NCBI GenBank assembly: GCA_934678915.1
Contig: CAKUSF010000131.1
Span: 1-5,649 of the forward strand
Source: an uncultured Bacteroidales bacterium
GTDB taxonomy: Bacteria > Bacteroidota > Bacteroidia > Bacteroidales > UBA932
Length of the DNA stretch: 5,649 bases
Reading direction: 5' to 3'
Under the pieces are notes generated by a model. It did no database searches, had not been told where the DNA came from, and saw only the letters and a list, made by a program, of their open reading frames with translations. The translations under genes and the position numbers were made by a program. Each line of letters begins with the position of its first letter. Position 1 is the stretch's first letter. Shown piece after piece: positions 5,605 to 5,649 of the stretch.

Positions 5605-5649
5605 ATGCCAAGATCAGTAAATTCAGTAGCCTCAAGGGCTCGCCGCAAG
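5605..5649 (+). CDS. rplT: 50S ribosomal protein L20 (N-terminal 15 residues, cut by window end)
   Basis: The ATG at 5605 opens MPRSVNSVASRARRK, which matches the conserved basic N-terminus of L20 (family pattern MPRSVNxVASRARRKK), and the frame runs off the right edge. L20 is an early-assembly protein of the large subunit that binds 23S rRNA. Its long basic N-terminal arm is the part seen here. The position after infC and rpmI is the universal bacterial order and supports the call despite the short length. In other phyla L20 represses its own operon through an mRNA mimic of its 23S site, and a structured RNA sits just upstream here. Confidence 0.93.
   Translation, partial: MPRSVNSVASRARRK

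Noticed and set aside
1..5649. mobile elements, CRISPR repeats, tRNA or rRNA genes, defence systems
   Set aside because: I found no transposase, terminal repeats, spaced repeat array, cloverleaf-like sequence or defence protein on either strand.

Overview
The window looks like an ordinary chromosomal segment of a Bacteroidales bacterium (phylum Bacteroidota). Three things support this. There is a protein of the DUF6377 type (TPR region, one membrane span, LuxR-like helix-turn-helix), a family I know only from Bacteroidota. There is a DUF4199 membrane protein paired with a family 2 glycosyltransferase. The intergenic promoter elements fit the Bacteroidota TAnnTTTG -7 consensus rather than the E. 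coli -10 box. Start codons follow A/T-rich leaders without well-placed Shine-Dalgarno sequences, as expected for the phylum. I cannot name a genus.

Left part (1-2498). The 3' end of a DUF6377-type membrane-anchored regulator runs off the left edge on the + strand. It converges, with only 3 bp between the stop codons, on a minus-strand two-gene operon (transcribed right to left). The first gene of that operon encodes a small four-span DUF4199 membrane protein. The second, 5 bp downstream, encodes a polyprenyl-phosphate-hexose-synthase-like glycosyltransferase (GtrB/ArnC/DPM1-like). The pair probably acts on a lipid-linked sugar at the inner membrane.

Centre (2499-2633). A 135-bp divergent control region carries two back-to-back TAnnTTTG elements, one for each direction. 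It also carries a roughly 78-nt thrS leader with two consecutive inverted repeats, a third mutually exclusive pairing, and a 10-codon open frame threaded through them. This is the most interesting regulatory signal in the window.

Right part (2634-5649). The widely conserved translation operon thrS-infC-rpmI-rplT encodes threonyl-tRNA synthetase, initiation factor IF-3, and ribosomal proteins L35 and L20; L20 is cut by the right edge after 15 codons. IF-3 has an unusual basic, proline-rich N-terminal extension. The infC-rpmI and rpmI-rplT spacers each contain an RNA hairpin. The one before rplT is long and interrupted by a purine-rich internal loop, and it is a reasonable candidate for an L20 autoregulatory site. 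No mobile element, tRNA, rRNA, CRISPR array or defence gene was found, and no stretch over 300 bp lacks a gene. I do not see a new multi-gene system. The items worth following are the RNA structures, the IF-3 extension and the DUF4199-glycosyltransferase pair.
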